From Legionella cardiaca (GTDB taxonomy: Bacteria > Pseudomonadota > Gammaproteobacteria > Legionellales > Legionellaceae): a stretch of DNA of 64,000 nucleotides. Positions 1-11,364 of the stretch are shown here, piece by piece (the first letter of the stretch is position 1; each line of letters opens with the position of its first letter). The stretch spans positions 152,501 to 216,500 of the forward strand of contig NZ_CP119078.1 of assembly GCF_029026145.1 (NCBI RefSeq), given 5' to 3'. Both the position numbers and the translations under genes were made by a program. The notes under the pieces were generated by a model, which saw only the letters and a list, made by a program, of their open reading frames with translations, ran no database searches and was not told the DNA's origin.

Positions 1-1498
<1,498 letters not shown>

Positions 1499-1625
1499 AT
1501 ATAACCTGAATCGCTTCAGGTATGGCAACTGAATGACATGCTTGTGTAACCAATGCAATTTACTTTACCAGCCTGTGAGACAGGCAAAGCTTAATCCCTT
1601 TGCTTCTCCGCAGGATAACAGTTTT

Positions 1626-1741
1626 CCTGGCGACTATAGCGGTCTGGAACCACCTGACTCCATCTCGAACTCAGAAGTGAAACAGACCAGCGCCGATGAT
1701 AGTGTGAGGCGTCCTCATGCGAAAGTAGGTCATCGTCAGGG
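1626..1741 (+). rRNA. 5S ribosomal RNA
   Basis: About 116 nt lying some 130 nt after 23S. The 5' CCTGGCGAC pairs with the 3' GTCAGG end. The conserved loop blocks CCATCTCGAACTCAGAAGTG and CGCCGATGATAGTGTG are present. No tRNA is visible between 23S and 5S. Both ends are estimated from the terminal helix. Confidence 0.95.
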
Positions 1742-1750
1742 CTTTATTCC

Positions 1751-1777
1751 AAGCGGCCTTCTGGCCGCTTTTTTTTT
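1751..1777 (+). terminator. rRNA operon terminator
   Basis: Perfect hairpin of AAGCGGCC (1751-1758), loop TTCT and GGCCGCTT (1763-1770), running into an uninterrupted T-tract to 1777. It begins about 10 nt after the 5S gene. This is a classic intrinsic terminator. Confidence 0.95.
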
Positions 1778-2085
1778 ACAAAAATCTTCTCAACCTTCAA
1801 CAATCTCCTTTATGTAAAAGGACAATCACGCTTAATCATCAATTATTACTTCTTAAAAAATGGTAATCCTTTTATTAAAGGTATTCTCCATGAGCTATTA
1901 ATTGAATTGCTCCGTATGCACCCGGGTTGTTTGAGATTATCACCTTAAAGGAATGATAGAGTTAGGCCTAATCCTCTGTTAGTAATGTCCTACTAGTGGT
2001 GCTTTTAGTGGCATCCCAGACTTGAATATATAGAGTTATCCACCGCAAAAAGCGATTTATCTGCGAGCGATCCACAAGGTTTTAG
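1778..2085. other. Intergenic stretch, nothing recognised
   Basis: A+T-rich spacer between the rrn terminator and the end of the SemiSWEET-like pair. I see no credible ORF, tRNA, repeat or hairpin beyond short AT runs. Confidence 0.6.
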
Positions 2086-2394
2086 TTACTTTCCCAAATC
2101 TACGCTCAAATTATTTTTACCAGAATATTGCAAATATAAGGTGTAAGTAATTTGTATTGCATTGGTTAGAATAACCATACAGAAAAAAAGAAAATGGGCG
2201 ATGCTAAATGAAGTTATGGTGATGAGTTCATAGATAAGCCCGCAAATGCCTGCAAAGAAATGACAACTAAAAAAGGATAAAGAAATATTGCTGATTTCTT
2301 TGGTGCGCAAGGTCTTATAGGTTTGTGGCAAAACCCGCAGTGCTCCACAAAGAAGACCGAAATAGCAGACGACGTTAACGAATAATTCCATCAT
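2086..2394 (-). CDS. SemiSWEET/PQ-loop small membrane protein (second of a pair)
   Basis: A 102-residue protein with three hydrophobic helices, the size of a bacterial SemiSWEET half-transporter. It keeps the PQ-loop signature: LPQTYKTLRTKE at residues 22-33, followed by a helix opening with Ser/Asn/Ile-Ser. SemiSWEETs dimerise to pass sugars or small solutes across the inner membrane; the substrate here is unknown. Its ATG lies one base after the stop of the upstream related gene, so the two are probably translationally coupled. The C-terminus has a short polar extension. Confidence 0.75.
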   Translation of the reverse strand: MMELFVNVVCYFGLLCGALRVLPQTYKTLRTKEISNISLSFFSCHFFAGICGLIYELITITSFSIAHFLFFCMVILTNAIQITYTLYLQYSGKNNLSVDLGK

Positions 2395-2395
2395 A

Positions 2396-2647
2396 TCACC
2401 GGTATTTTATGGTAAAAACGCTAAGTGTAATGAAGAAAATAGTAATTACAGCAAAGGGGATTATCATCATGTACCTTTCAAAATAAATGTCATGCAAGAT
2501 AAAGGATAGCGATTGTAATATTCCTAATATCATCATCGTTAAGGAAACCCCTTTTGAATTTTTGTTGCGCAGTATTTTCCTTATAAACGGAATAAATGAA
2601 ACCATTAAAAGTATGGTTGCAATAAGAAGCATGAGGTTTGCAATCAT
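2396..2647 (-). CDS. SemiSWEET-like small membrane protein (first of a pair)
   Basis: An 83-residue, three-helix membrane protein resembling its downstream neighbour (start MIANLMLLIATILLM). I chose the ATG at 2647 because GGAGAGG precedes it at proper spacing; an in-frame start at 2677 has no such site. The loop reads PFIRKILRNKNSKGVS, so the usual Pro-Gln of the PQ motif is Pro-Phe. Tandem, coupled and divergent half-transporters suggest a heterodimer, which is inference. It could equally be another small PQ-loop protein. Confidence 0.72.
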   Translation of the reverse strand: MIANLMLLIATILLMVSFIPFIRKILRNKNSKGVSLTMMILGILQSLSFILHDIYFERYMMIIPFAVITIFFITLSVFTIKYR

Positions 2648-2882
2648 CTTAGCCTCTCCAGGTAATAGTTGAAGCAATCAATCCCTGTGAGATGTTTAAT
2701 AATTAGTATTCTTGGGAAATTTGATGCTACAGCTAAATAAGGTTTTATTTATTTATAGACTAAATTTCGAGACAGAGGATGCTGACGATGATTATTACCC
2801 ACATAGCTACGCAAAATAAAAGGTATCTACTGGCGTCGTTTGCCAGCTTTGTATTTCAATCTTTGACACTAAAGGGTATGAT

Positions 2883-3416
2883 TTACAGCGATAAATACCT
2901 ATTTTTTAAACGTACGTAATGGGCTGCAGAATATTCTAAGTTAGCTAATTCATCTGGGGTTAATGCCCTAACCGCACGAGCGGGATTGCCAAGATATAAA
3001 TAACCACTTTGTAAGCGTTTGCCGGGAGGAACCAGGCTGCCGGCGGCAACCATAACATGATGTTCAATGTGTACTGCATCCAAAATAAGGGCATTCATGC
3101 CAATTAAACAATAATCTTCTAGAGTGCAAGCATGCAAAACAGCCTTATGGCCAATGGTAATGCCATTACCAAGAATAAGTGGTTTTCCTCCTGGGGTATA
3201 AGGACCATCATGAGTAACATGTAGAACTGCACCATCTTGAATGCTGCAAGCATTCCCGATAGTTATGGAATTTACATCACCGCGAATGACGGCCATTGGC
3301 CAGACAGATACATCATCTCCAAGGTAAACATCACCAATAACGGTTGCTTGAGGATCAATATAGACGCTATTGCCAAGAACGGGATGTTTATTTTCAAATG
3401 TTCGAACGTTATGCAT
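2883..3416 (-). CDS. Gamma-class carbonic anhydrase family protein (YrdA-like)
   Basis: A 177-residue left-handed beta-helix (hexapeptide repeat) protein. Repeats such as VIGDVYLGDDVSVWPMAVIRGD lead into GHKAVLHACTLEDYCLIGMNA, which supplies metal-binding His residues of the family. A hydrophobic C-terminal helix follows. Members form trimers with zinc or iron at subunit interfaces; many are not proven carbonic anhydrases, so catalysis is uncertain. It ends the transcript that begins with glutathione reductase, two bases downstream of that gene's stop. Confidence 0.88.
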   Translation of the reverse strand: MHNVRTFENKHPVLGNSVYIDPQATVIGDVYLGDDVSVWPMAVIRGDVNSITIGNACSIQDGAVLHVTHDGPYTPGGKPLILGNGITIGHKAVLHACTLEDYCLIGMNALILDAVHIEHHVMVAAGSLVPPGKRLQSGYLYLGNPARAVRALTPDELANLEYSAAHYVRLKNRYLSL

Positions 3417-3418
3417 AT

Positions 3419-4768
3419 TTACACCATGGTTACTAATTCTTCTGCGCTAGTTGGATGGATGGCAACAGTATTATCAAAATCGCGTTTAAGAGCCCCCATT
3501 TTAACAGCAACCCCAAAACCCTGCAGCATTTCATCAGCACCATAGCCAATCACATGCAAACCAACTATTTTTTCATCGCTACCTACAGTTACTAATTTCA
3601 TGGCTGTGGGGGTTTTTTCCTCGCTTAAAGCGTCGAACATTGGATTAAAGCGTGTCTTATAAATTTTCAACTGATCTTTACCGAATTTCGCAAGCGCTTC
3701 TTCTTCACTTAAACCAACGGAGCCAATAGGAGGATGACTAAAAACAACAGAGCAAATATTTTCATAATTCAAATGAGCATCTTTCTGGCCACCAAAAAGT
3801 CTGTCCGACAGTTTGCGTCCAGCAGCGATAGCTACTGGTGTTAAAGCAGGCGCATCGGTTACATCGCCAATGGCGTAAACACCAGGGACAGAAGTGTTTT
3901 GGTAAGCATCAACATGAATAAGCCCGCGTGTATCTTTGACGATGCCAACAGCATCTAAATTTAAATCAAAAGTGCGCGGAGCTCGTCCTACTGCTGCTAT
4001 TACTGTATCAAGATCAGAAATAACAGAACCGCTGTGGCATTTAATTGCTTTACGATTATCATCCTGCAAAATAATACTATCGGCATGGTGATTAAGATGA
4101 ACATTTAATCCTTGTTGGCGCATGATCTCTAACAGTGTTTCACCCAGCATGGAATCAAAGCGTGTGAGGGGTCTATCTCCACGAACAAGCAGATGGGTTT
4201 CTGCTCCTAAAGCATGCAGTAAACCAGCCAGTTCAACACCAATATAGCCGCTGCCAATGACTGCGACTTTATTGGGTCTTGCTGCCAGAGAAAAAAAGCC
4301 ATCGGAGTCTATCGCATACTCGACACCGAGCAGATCATGGGGAAGTATCGGCTCACCGCCGGTTGCAATAATAATGTGGTCAGCCTGATATTTTTTACCA
4401 TTGACGTCAATTGTTTTAGCATCAACAAAGACCCCCTTACCATGGAGATAAGTCATCATATTGTCACTAAACCGCTTGGCATAAATTTCACGTAATTTTT
4501 CTATATAAGCATTACGTTTAGCGACTAAGAGGGACCAATCAAGTATTACTTCGGTGGGATTAAAGCCGTAATCAGGTGACTTCCTGATTATGTCTGCCAC
4601 TATAGATGCGTTGAACATGACTTTTTTGGGAACACACCCAAGGTTAACGCAGGTTCCTCCTAAGTAGCTTTCTTCAACAACAGCCACATTCGCTCCATGA
4701 CGCGCAGCACGTACTGCGCTTGCAATGCCGCCACTGCCCCCACCTAAAACAAGCAGATCAAATTTCAT
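3419..4768 (-). CDS. gor: Glutathione-disulfide reductase
   Basis: A 449-residue flavoprotein disulfide reductase of normal length. FAD site [17 protein letters not shown] lies at residues 9-25, the redox pair is in [13 protein letters not shown] (about 37-49), an NADPH Rossmann motif [11 protein letters not shown] lies near 172-182, an ATG-type FAD motif [10 protein letters not shown] follows, and the C-terminal HPTSAEELV gives the active-site His-Glu. It reduces oxidised glutathione with NADPH in the cytosol. Arg residues after the second dinucleotide motif favour NADPH. It is co-oriented and nearly contiguous with the carbonic-anhydrase-like gene. Confidence 0.93.
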   Translation of the reverse strand: MKFDLLVLGGGSGGIASAVRAARHGANVAVVEESYLGGTCVNLGCVPKKVMFNASIVADIIRKSPDYGFNPTEVILDWSLLVAKRNAYIEKLREIYAKRFSDNMMTYLHGKGVFVDAKTIDVNGKKYQADHIIIATGGEPILPHDLLGVEYAIDSDGFFSLAARPNKVAVIGSGYIGVELAGLLHALGAETHLLVRGDRPLTRFDSMLGETLLEIMRQQGLNVHLNHHADSIILQDDNRKAIKCHSGSVISDLDTVIAAVGRAPRTFDLNLDAVGIVKDTRGLIHVDAYQNTSVPGVYAIGDVTDAPALTPVAIAAGRKLSDRLFGGQKDAHLNYENICSVVFSHPPIGSVGLSEEEALAKFGKDQLKIYKTRFNPMFDALSEEKTPTAMKLVTVGSDEKIVGLHVIGYGADEMLQGFGVAVKMGALKRDFDNTVAIHPTSAEELVTMV

Positions 4769-4892
4769 CTTTTCTAATCCCTAGTTATTTACTATGCAAT
4801 GTATCATTGAAATATCCTCTTGATAACTACCAAGAGGATTGAAATTACGGTGGGTTAGCATTTGTCCATTTTGAATGAATGCAGATACTGGA

Positions 4893-6293
4893 CTATGGTT
4901 TTTGCGGAGTCGAGTTGATAGCTGTCGTAGCCACTTGTTCATTGGGCTTTTTACGAAACCACCTTGGACTATTTTTATGAGACTCATCCTGTATCTTAGG
5001 TTTTTTATGCAGAAGAGGCGAAAAAGCTTCTTTTTTAGTGATTGTCGGACTTGCTTGCTTAAATTCTACTTCTTCTACCTTAGTTCGTCGTGGCATTTGA
5101 GGCGTATGCTCTCTTTTGGATCGTTGTTTTGGTGACGGTGGATGAATTAGACCAGCGCTTTCAGCTGTTATATGGTGCAAGACGGGAGGTAATATCTTCG
5201 TTGACATGGAGTTCTCTACACTAAAACCATAGTCATCTTGAAGAATTTGGCAAAAAAGTTGATAAGGTATTTTGTGAATTATTCGTGGTTTGTTGCTAGG
5301 ACTTTCATCATTGGGATCAATGAAATATACATGTTCTAAATCAGCACCAATAATACGGATAATATGTGTTTCCTCTCCGCTGTCTTCATCTTCTGCTTGG
5401 GTAACATTGTAGATTAAATAGCCCTTGTCTTCCTGATCAGCAAATTGGTGGCTTGGGTTACCTAAACCAACTTTGATTAGATTATAATCGATTTCAGCGA
5501 TACAAATGAAATTGCGGAGCTCCTCAATTAATGCCTCCACGCCTTTGGCAGGGTGCCAGGAAGACGTATCATAGCCTTGTAGTTGCCAAATATGCCGAAT
5601 AAGTGCGCGATCGTAATAAGTCGCTAAAGTATCAATGTCAAGTTCTTCCGGATTAGCTGTTTTGCCATCTGTTTCAAGCGCTTCAGAGACCGCTTTCTTG
5701 ATATCAAATTGTAATTGTGCACTGGCAACGGTGGTGGCTGCCACAATAGATTTAGCCTGGCGCTCCAGTGTAAAATAGGTAAGATCGCTAGACTCAGAAC
5801 TCGATAAAAAGCTTTTGAGCAGATTAGGAATTGCAGGATCTTTAAACACACTGTTGCTTAAAATATGCTGGGCAAGAATTTTATCTTTTGACAAAGAAAC
5901 AGCGTCCTGGATATTACTTTTCTCAAGTAGTTCATTAAAATGATCGACAAAGGCATCTTCAATAGCCTTTGTATCAGTTAATGCAGTGCAGACTTTACGA
6001 TAATCGGAAATGATTTTCTCATAATGACGCTCTTGTCCCATAAAAAATTTGCCGAAGCGTTTTATTTTTGATGCGTAATACCAACAGAGTCCGCCTTTTT
6101 GGGCCGCTTGATCTTTAGTAGTGGTTTTATCGGGTAAGCGAACAATCTGCCCATCTTTGTCTATATAAGTTATAGTAAGAGAGTGTAAATCTTGTTCTAG
6201 TGTTGTCACGCCTGCGCTGGTCAACGTGTTATTGTAAGTTTTACCACTAGAGATTTTGCGAAGAACAGCAGTTTTGGTATTTATATAAAACAT
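4893..6293 (-). CDS. Putative papain-fold (C39/C58-like) cysteine protease-type protein, candidate effector
   Basis: No family is firmly recognised. From ATG 6293 (MFYINTKTAV) it has 466 residues; a TTG at 6305 is the longer alternative. Cys70 sits in KGGLCWYYASK at the start of a helix. His310 in THIIRIIGAD and Asp326 in VYFIDPNDE follow, the Cys...His...Asp/Asn order and local shape of papain-fold peptidases or acyltransferases. Residues 80-290 are alpha-helical filler. The C-terminal 90 residues are polar, Lys/Pro/Ser-rich and probably disordered. There is no signal peptide and no conserved neighbour. It looks like a type IV effector; function is inferred from motif spacing only. Confidence 0.55.
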   Translation of the reverse strand: MFYINTKTAVLRKISSGKTYNNTLTSAGVTTLEQDLHSLTITYIDKDGQIVRLPDKTTTKDQAAQKGGLCWYYASKIKRFGKFFMGQERHYEKIISDYRKVCTALTDTKAIEDAFVDHFNELLEKSNIQDAVSLSKDKILAQHILSNSVFKDPAIPNLLKSFLSSSESSDLTYFTLERQAKSIVAATTVASAQLQFDIKKAVSEALETDGKTANPEELDIDTLATYYDRALIRHIWQLQGYDTSSWHPAKGVEALIEELRNFICIAEIDYNLIKVGLGNPSHQFADQEDKGYLIYNVTQAEDEDSGEETHIIRIIGADLEHVYFIDPNDESPSNKPRIIHKIPYQLFCQILQDDYGFSVENSMSTKILPPVLHHITAESAGLIHPPSPKQRSKREHTPQMPRRTKVEEVEFKQASPTITKKEAFSPLLHKKPKIQDESHKNSPRWFRKKPNEQVATTAINSTPQKP

Positions 6294-6390
6294 AAGTACA
6301 TCCAAATGAGAGAGGTTGTATAAGGCCTTTTATCGCCTCGAAATAGGTCAAAGGATGCGCACTTTAGCATAACCCTTAGCCATTGTTCAA

Positions 6391-7449
6391 ATGAACATCT
6401 GGCTGCGGCATGATCTACTTATTAAATTTTTGATTTCATTAGATGAACAGCTGAAATACCTCGGTGCTTTCATTATACTTAGCTTAAAACCATCACTGAT
6501 CGTTGGTATGAAACTCAGAATTCTATTTCTTACACTAATCGTTGTAATGATAGTGAGCTGCAAGCAAAAGGAGCAGTATTTTCAAGGCTATGTGGAAGGG
6601 GAAAATGTTTATTTAGCATCACCGAATTCTGGTGTTTTAAAACAGTTATTTGTACATCGTGGAGATCAAGTTAAGAAAGGACAAGTCCTATTTCAACTTG
6701 ATAGAGATCCACAGGCTATCGTGATTAAGCAAAATGAAGCAGATTTACTTCAAGCGCAAAAGACATTAAATGATTTGGAATTGCCTCGCCGAAATCCAGA
6801 AATTGAAGCAATCAAAGCGCAAATCGAACAAACAGATGCGCGTCTAAAACTAGCTGCAATTCGCGTTGGCCGCATGCAAGAACTTTATAGGAAAAATGCC
6901 ATTGACAAAGATTCCGTCGATGCAGCTGTGGCACTCTTTAAAGAACAGCAACAACTTAAGGCTCAATATGAATCTAATCTAGAGCTGGCAAGGCTTGGAA
7001 GTCGCGATGAGCAAATTAAAGCACAGCAGGCTCAGGTTATTTCTTTAACGGCAAAAGTAAAAGAAGCACAATGGCAACTTGATCAGAAAAGACTTTATGC
7101 GCCTGCTGACGGTTATATTTTTGATACTTATTATCGGGAGGGAGAGTTCGTAAGTAATGATCAAGCCGTATTGTCGTTGTTACCACCTGAAAATGTAAGA
7201 ATCCAATTTTTTGTCCCCGTGGAAACTTTAAGTAAATTATCTCGCGGACAAAAAGTGCAATTTCTTTGTTTAGGCTGTTTGCATTCAAGTACAGCAATTA
7301 TCAATTATATTTCTCCTGAGGCAGAGTTTGTACCGCCACTTGTGTATAGTCGTGAGAATAAAGACAAGTTAGTTTTTAGAATAAAAGCCAGGATTGAACA
7401 CCCTGGGGAATTTAAACCAGGACAACCAGTAATGGTTACTATACCATGA
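6391..7449 (+). CDS. HlyD/YbhG-type periplasmic adaptor lipoprotein of an ABC exporter
   Basis: Membrane-fusion protein. The ATG at 6508 is the likelier start because it opens a lipoprotein signal, MKLRILFLTLIVVMIVSC, with lipobox I-V-S-C, giving 313 residues. The longer ORF from 6391 adds 39 residues. A split biotinyl-lipoyl motif (GVLKQLFVHRGDQVKKGQVLF ... YAPADGYIFDTYYREGEFV) flanks a coiled-coil hairpin rich in Gln/Ala/Lys. It overlaps the ATPase gene by four bases, so adaptor, ATPase and permease form one operon. Likely role is linking the inner-membrane exporter to an outer-membrane channel; substrate unknown. Confidence 0.85.
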   Translation: MNIWLRHDLLIKFLISLDEQLKYLGAFIILSLKPSLIVGMKLRILFLTLIVVMIVSCKQKEQYFQGYVEGENVYLASPNSGVLKQLFVHRGDQVKKGQVLFQLDRDPQAIVIKQNEADLLQAQKTLNDLELPRRNPEIEAIKAQIEQTDARLKLAAIRVGRMQELYRKNAIDKDSVDAAVALFKEQQQLKAQYESNLELARLGSRDEQIKAQQAQVISLTAKVKEAQWQLDQKRLYAPADGYIFDTYYREGEFVSNDQAVLSLLPPENVRIQFFVPVETLSKLSRGQKVQFLCLGCLHSSTAIINYISPEAEFVPPLVYSRENKDKLVFRIKARIEHPGEFKPGQPVMVTIP

Positions 7450-8369
7450 GTGATATTGTCATCGATGTATCCAATTTACGTAAATCGTTCGGCGAAAAGG
7501 TTGTAGTTAATAATATTGCTTTATCAGTTAAGAAAGGGGAAGTATTTGGTTTTTTAGGCCCTAATGGTAGTGGTAAAACAACCACCATTCGCATGTTGTG
7601 TGGGCTACTAACACCGGATGCTGGACAAGGTACATGCTTAGGTTATGACATTCTTACTGAGTCGGAAAAAATAAAGCAACATGTGGGGTATATGACCCAG
7701 AAGTTTAGTTTTTATACCGATTTAAGCATTGAAGAAAATTTAAGTTTCATTGCCCGTGTTTATAATTTAGATAATAAAAAAGAAAGAGTACAAAAAGCTT
7801 TAGAGGATTTAGGCTTAAGTCATAGGCGCCGACAATTAACAGGACAGTTATCTGGTGGATGGAAACAACGGGTTGCTCTTGCCGCCTGTTTGTTGCATGA
7901 GCCTGAATTATTGCTTTTAGATGAGCCTACTGCTGGTGTGGATCCGATTGCCCGTCGTGAATTTTGGGACAAAATTCATGCTTTAAGTGAAAAAGGAATT
8001 ACAACTTTGGTTTCTACTCATTATATGGATGAAGCAGAGCGTTGTACCTCGCTCGCCTACTTGGCTTATGGTGATTTATTAGTAACGGGCACTGTTAAAA
8101 CAGTAATCGCTAAAACAGGCTTGTACACCTGGGAAATTGCAGGGAATGTCACAACGGCGCTATTACAGGAAACGAAGTCAATGCGTGGTGTGACACAGGC
8201 AGCTCTATTTGGCAATAAAATACACATCTGCGGTTATGAGCGCTCAGAAATAGAATCTGAATTAGAACACTTGGCAAAAAAATATTCTATTAGTTGGCGA
8301 CCAATTGAGCCAACCTTGGAAGATGCATTCATTAGTCTAGTGAAAAAAAGTCATGGAGATATGGATTGA
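7446..8369 (+). CDS. ABC exporter ATP-binding protein (YbhF/DrrA type)
   Basis: A 307-residue single ABC ATPase. Walker A is GPNGSGKTT (about residues 38-46), signature LSGGWKQR, Walker B LLLLDEPTAGVDP, and an H-loop His in STHYMDEAERC. The C-terminal 80 residues form the usual extension of ABC-2 drug or lipid exporters. E. coli YbhF has two such cassettes fused; here there is one, so a dimer is expected. It lies between adaptor and permease with four-base overlaps on both sides. Confidence 0.9.
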   Translation: MSDIVIDVSNLRKSFGEKVVVNNIALSVKKGEVFGFLGPNGSGKTTTIRMLCGLLTPDAGQGTCLGYDILTESEKIKQHVGYMTQKFSFYTDLSIEENLSFIARVYNLDNKKERVQKALEDLGLSHRRRQLTGQLSGGWKQRVALAACLLHEPELLLLDEPTAGVDPIARREFWDKIHALSEKGITTLVSTHYMDEAERCTSLAYLAYGDLLVTGTVKTVIAKTGLYTWEIAGNVTTALLQETKSMRGVTQAALFGNKIHICGYERSEIESELEHLAKKYSISWRPIEPTLEDAFISLVKKSHGDMD

Positions 8370-9499
8370 CAAGATTTTCATTCGCTCGACTAAGAGCCGT
8401 TATCGTCAAAGAATTTATTCAAATGCGCCGCGACAAAGCGACTTTTGCCATGATTATTGGTATCCCTTTGATTCAATTGTTTCTGTTTGGTTTTGCAATT
8501 AATACAAATCCACGCAACTTACCTACTGCTATAGTTAATCCCGATCATAGTAATATAAGCCGACGTATTTTAGTGGCTATGGAGAATTCAACCTATTTTC
8601 GTTTTATATCTCCTGCTGCGACCGAGGCTGAGGCAAAAGATTTATTAAAACGAGGCAAGGTGCAATTTGTAGTTAATTTTCCCATTAATTTTACTCATGA
8701 TCTCATCAGAGGGCTAAAACCGATATTATTGCTACAAGCCGATGCAACAGATCCAGCAGCGACAAGCAGAGCTCTGAATGTTTTTACCGAAATGGCTTCT
8801 ACCGTTTTAAATGAGGAGTTGGTGGGGCCTCTGGAAAAATTATCTACAAACGCTACGCCTTATCTGCCTATTATCCATGCTAAGTATAATCCCTTAGCGA
8901 TCACCTCTTATAATATTGTTCCGGGCTTACTTGGCGTTGTTTTAACCATGACAATGGTTGTTATTACGGCTCTTGTTCTTACACGTGAATTCGAGCGTGG
9001 TACGATGGAGAATTTACTCGCGACACCCTTGAAGCCTTTAGAGGTAATGATTGGTAAAATTATTCCTTATATTATCGTAGGATATGCGCAAGTAACTATG
9101 ATTTTGCTAATGGCAAAATTTCTCTTTGGTGTTCCCATGGAAGGCAATATTTTGCTCTTATTATTGCTTTGCTTGCCCTTTATCGCTGCAAATTTATCGG
9201 TGGGTTTAACCTTTTCTGCCTTAGCCTCTAATCAGTTACAAGCTGTACAAGGTGCCATGTTTTTCTTTTTACCCTCCATCTTATTATCAGGGTTTATGTT
9301 TCCTTTTCGTGGTATGCCTGATTGGGCGCAGGTTCTTGGCAATATTCTTCCACTGACCCATTTTCTTATTATCGTTAGGGGTATTTTATTGAAGGGCAAT
9401 GGTTTTCTCGAGGTATGGAGTGAAATAATACCTATTGCCATATTTATGGTAATAGTGATGTTTATTGGATTTAAACGTTACCGTCAAACATTAGATTAA
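8366..9499 (+). CDS. ABC-2 type exporter permease (YbhS/YbhR-like)
   Basis: A 377-residue ABC-2 permease: one N-terminal helix (FAMIIGIPLIQLFLFGFAI), a periplasmic domain of about 150 residues, then five helices, with the EFERGTMENLLATPLKPLEVMIGK coupling segment typical of the family. The start is a TTG overlapping the ATPase stop, preceded by TGGAGATATGGA. Only one permease is present, whereas E. coli ybhFSR has two, so it probably homodimerises. It completes the three-gene exporter. Confidence 0.88.
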   Translation: MTRFSFARLRAVIVKEFIQMRRDKATFAMIIGIPLIQLFLFGFAINTNPRNLPTAIVNPDHSNISRRILVAMENSTYFRFISPAATEAEAKDLLKRGKVQFVVNFPINFTHDLIRGLKPILLLQADATDPAATSRALNVFTEMASTVLNEELVGPLEKLSTNATPYLPIIHAKYNPLAITSYNIVPGLLGVVLTMTMVVITALVLTREFERGTMENLLATPLKPLEVMIGKIIPYIIVGYAQVTMILLMAKFLFGVPMEGNILLLLLLCLPFIAANLSVGLTFSALASNQLQAVQGAMFFFLPSILLSGFMFPFRGMPDWAQVLGNILPLTHFLIIVRGILLKGNGFLEVWSEIIPIAIFMVIVMFIGFKRYRQTLD

Positions 9500-9576
9500 C
9501 AGTAAAAGGATAGCTAATATTTGATGCGAGATGGTTAATTTCAGACTAGCGTTTAATTAACTAATAAGATAAGTAA

Positions 9577-10437
9577 TCAAAACAAAAATTGACTAACAGT
9601 TTTTTCAACCCGTTCATCCATTAGTACACTCACGTGATCTGCGCCAGGCAATAGCGCCAGGTAACCGTGGGGATATTGCTCACAAAAGACAATTGATTCC
9701 TGAGGCAGAATGGAAATATCATTTTCCCCATGAATGCATAAAATTGGTGTGTCAGAGCGCTCAGTAAGATGATGAAAATCAAGATTTTTTAAGTCAATGA
9801 AAGCTCGTTCACGGAAGACATTGCGTAAAAATAAGAAACCCTGACGACTTAATTTAAGCTGACGTGCTAATTTACTTACAGGGACGCGCATTCGTGTTGG
9901 TGAAGCAATTAATACGACTCGTTCTGGAGCAAAATCAATCTGCCAGTCTGGAAATTGGCTGGCAAGATTTAAGGTGTTCAGCAGCATTGAACCACCAAAA
10001 GAGTGCCCAATCACCGCATAAAAAGGTCCTAATTTATTCAGGATTTGCCTAAGGAGTAACACCGCGTCAGTCCATGCTAACTGCACGCCTTTTGCCTCGC
10101 CATGGGCAGGGAAATCCAAGGCATAGACGTCAAAACCTTGCTCTCTTAATGCGTGAATGAGTCGAACCATATAAGCAGCTCGTGACATCCAGCCATGCGT
10201 AATAAGTACTTTTTTAGATTGAGTTTGCTTTAAGGGAGCGAAACGGTGAATAACATGGTGTCGCGGCGTGTGGCAATGAATCGCATTTGTACGATTTTCT
10301 AAAAAAAAATCACACGCTCGACGAGCAAAATCGCGATACTCTTTTTCAATTGGCAGATGTAGGGGAGTAATAAACAATTGATAACAGAGTTGTGCGTGAA
10401 CCAAGTCTCTAAATTCAGTCAACCTATCCGCAAGCAT
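9577..10437 (-). CDS. Alpha/beta hydrolase
   Basis: A 286-residue alpha/beta hydrolase. THGWMSRAAY gives the HG oxyanion motif, VIGHSFGGSM (nucleophile Ser) lies near residues 141-150, GENDISILP carries the acid and GADHVSVL the catalytic His. No signal peptide is seen, so it should be cytosolic. It is convergent with the ABC exporter and divergent from the dienelactone hydrolase-like gene. The substrate cannot be deduced. Confidence 0.85.
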   Translation of the reverse strand: MLADRLTEFRDLVHAQLCYQLFITPLHLPIEKEYRDFARRACDFFLENRTNAIHCHTPRHHVIHRFAPLKQTQSKKVLITHGWMSRAAYMVRLIHALREQGFDVYALDFPAHGEAKGVQLAWTDAVLLLRQILNKLGPFYAVIGHSFGGSMLLNTLNLASQFPDWQIDFAPERVVLIASPTRMRVPVSKLARQLKLSRQGFLFLRNVFRERAFIDLKNLDFHHLTERSDTPILCIHGENDISILPQESIVFCEQYPHGYLALLPGADHVSVLMDERVEKTVSQFLF

Positions 10438-10612
10438 AATAATACCTTTATTTTTTTATTTATTATAAATTTAGCTTAGTTCAAGAAAAATAAAAGTTGA
10501 GTAATTTTTTAGTAAAACTGGCTGAGATAGAGAGCGCTCTAAGAAATTGTCACTGGACTTTTATAAATATCAATTTAGACTAAAAGCAATGATAGCCAAA
10601 AGGATTTTATCT

Positions 10613-11326
10613 ATGGATACCTCAAATTATTTGTATCACCATGGTGAACAAGAGTTACATGGTTTTCTAGCTTATGACGAAAGCGTTGATAAACCACGGC
10701 CTGCTGTATTAGTTGCTCATGACTGGTCTGGTCGTAATGATTTTGCCTGTGAAAAGGCACGCATGTTAGCAGAGATGGGGTATGTAGGCTTTGCTCTGGA
10801 TATGTATGGACAGGGCAGACTGGGTGCTAGTACCCACGAAAAAATGGCCCTGATGGAACCCTTGGCAAATGATCGATTATTGCTTCGTGCTCGTATTCGT
10901 GCCGCGTATGATGCATTGATTGGTATGGCTGAAGTCGATATTAATCGCATTGCGGTGATAGGATTTTGTTTCGGCGGACTTTGTGCATTAGATTTGGCGC
11001 GTAGTGGTGCTGATTTAAAAGGAGTTGTTAGTTTTCATGGTTTGTTGGATAAGCCTAAAGATATACCTAATCAAACGATTCGTGCGAAAATATTAGCCCT
11101 TCATGGCTATGATGATCCAATGGTCAGACCTGAGCAAGTGAATGAGTTTTGTCGAGAAATGACAGAAGCCAATGTGGATTGGCAAGTACATATGTACGGG
11201 CATACTCAACATGCCTTTGCAAATCCTCATGCACATGACACGCAATTAGGGACCGTATATAACGCCAAAGCAGAGCGGCGTGCTCTGCTGGCAATGACTA
11301 ATTTTTTAAAGGAAATTTTTGCTTAA
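10613..11326 (+). CDS. Dienelactone hydrolase family protein
   Basis: From ATG 10613 it has 237 residues, with AAGGA about eight bases upstream; a longer TTG ORF starts at 10547 without a good site. The catalytic triad of the family is visible: Cys in IGFCFGGLCAL, Asp in LHGYDDPMVRP and His in GHTQHAFANPHA. These cytosolic enzymes hydrolyse lactone or ester bonds. The real substrate in this organism is unknown. The gene stands alone. Confidence 0.87.
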   Translation: MDTSNYLYHHGEQELHGFLAYDESVDKPRPAVLVAHDWSGRNDFACEKARMLAEMGYVGFALDMYGQGRLGASTHEKMALMEPLANDRLLLRARIRAAYDALIGMAEVDINRIAVIGFCFGGLCALDLARSGADLKGVVSFHGLLDKPKDIPNQTIRAKILALHGYDDPMVRPEQVNEFCREMTEANVDWQVHMYGHTQHAFANPHAHDTQLGTVYNAKAERRALLAMTNFLKEIFA

Positions 11327-11364
11327 AAGATTAGTAAAAGCCCCATGTCAAAGTTACTTTAACC

